Positions 7,426 through 7,864 of a DNA stretch of 7,864 bases are shown piece after piece. Position numbers and translations under genes: made by a program. Location: positions 1 through 7,864 of the forward strand of contig CAMYWZ010000046.1 of the NCBI GenBank assembly GCA_947302945.1, read 5' to 3'. The notes beneath the pieces were generated by a model. It had not been told where the DNA came from. It did no database searches and saw only the letters and a program-made list of their open reading frames with translations. Source of the stretch: an uncultured Bacillota bacterium (GTDB taxonomy: Bacteria > Bacillota > Clostridia > Peptostreptococcales > Anaerovoracaceae). Each line of letters begins with the position of its first letter. Positions within the stretch are counted from its first letter, which is position 1.

Positions 7426-7864
7426 ATGGCAACGGTCAAGCTAACTAAAAATGAATTAAAAGTTCAGAAAGACCGCTTAAAGCAGTTCCAACGCTATCTT
7501 CCGACACTTCAGCTGAAAAAGCAGCAGCTTCAGTCCGTTATCACCAAGATCAGAGCGGAACTCGACCGTCTTAAAGGCGAGCGCTCGGTGGTGATAGGCA
7601 ACCTCGACGACTGGATAGACGTATTCGCGGAGAATTCCCTCCTTCCTGATGGCGGAAAGCTACAGGAACTGGTCCTTGTGGACCGTGTCGAATGCGTCAC
7701 GGAGAACATCGCGGGGGTCGCGATCCCGGCATTTAAGGATCTGGCCTTCAAGGACGTTCCCTACGACCTCATGTCCTACCCGCTGTGGGTGGATACGGCC
7801 GTCGTAAAGCTCCGTGAGATCGCAAGGATAGAAGCGCTCATCAAAACGCAGAAGACGGCATACG
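7426..7864 (+). CDS. atpD: A/V-type ATPase subunit D (central shaft), 3' end outside window
   Basis: Subunit D is the central rotor shaft that links the A3B3 head to the membrane ring. The frame is open from ATG 7426 to the right edge, giving 146 residues of an expected about 200. The start MATVKLTKNELKVQ and following YLPTLQLKKQQLQ (24-36) match the N-terminal coiled-coil helix of bacterial D subunits of the compact-operon type. A globular insertion (about 65-120) follows, and the returning coiled-coil helix begins near 125 (VKLREIARIEALIK). The ribosome site AGGAG (7414-7418) lies 7 nt before the ATG, and the gap from atpB is 15 nt. Truncation is caused only by the window edge. Genes for subunits I and K are expected next, by analogy with other operons of this layout. 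Confidence 0.92.
   Translation, partial: MATVKLTKNELKVQKDRLKQFQRYLPTLQLKKQQLQSVITKIRAELDRLKGERSVVIGNLDDWIDVFAENSLLPDGGKLQELVLVDRVECVTENIAGVAIPAFKDLAFKDVPYDLMSYPLWVDTAVVKLREIARIEALIKTQKTAY

Overview
This GC-rich bacterial window codes only on the + strand. It holds a small DNA-binding-type protein gene framed by two palindromic repeat elements, a ClpB-type disaggregase gene, and the first five genes of an A/V-type rotary ATPase operon. The last gene runs off the right edge.

Organism: the ATPase gene order E–DUF2764–A–B–D is the compact layout known from Spirochaetota, Bacteroidota and Chlamydiota. It differs from the I-K-E-C-F-A-B-D layout common in Firmicutes. Clear Shine-Dalgarno sites (AGGAGG, AAAGGGGTGA) and a sigma70-like promoter (TTGACT/TAAAAT) argue against Bacteroidota. 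The palindromic repeats recall elements I associate with uncultured gut Clostridia and related anaerobes. I infer an anaerobic, probably gut or environmental bacterium and cannot fix the phylum. AGG (Arg) and ATA (Ile) codons are frequent throughout, and I see no compositional break that would mark a recent gene import.

Layout: 1-96 is the leader of the first gene and carries a double-hairpin repeat. 97-750 encodes a ribbon-helix-helix protein with an unrecognised C-terminal domain. 748-827 is an exact 2 x 40 bp tandem repeat; each copy has a 27-nt palindrome, and the first copy contains the stop codon of the upstream gene. 857-3085 is clpB without the usual N-terminal substrate domain, closed by a strong intrinsic terminator (3104-3141). 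A promoter at 3173-3202 and a hairpin-containing leader then start the ATPase operon: atpE (3268-3828), DUF2764 (3841-4362), atpA (4376-6115), atpB (6124-7410) and partial atpD (7426-7864). The ATPase genes are 8-15 nt apart, as expected for a co-transcribed, translationally coupled complex.

How the genes work together: AtpA and AtpB form the catalytic hexamer, AtpD the central shaft, and AtpE a peripheral stalk. The DUF2764 protein probably takes the place of the missing C-type subunit. The membrane subunits I and K are expected just beyond the right edge. ClpB is a separate proteostasis unit. I found no convincing unknown defence or mobile system. The points most worth a second look are the repeats around the regulator gene, the N-domain-less ClpB and the reduced ATPase.
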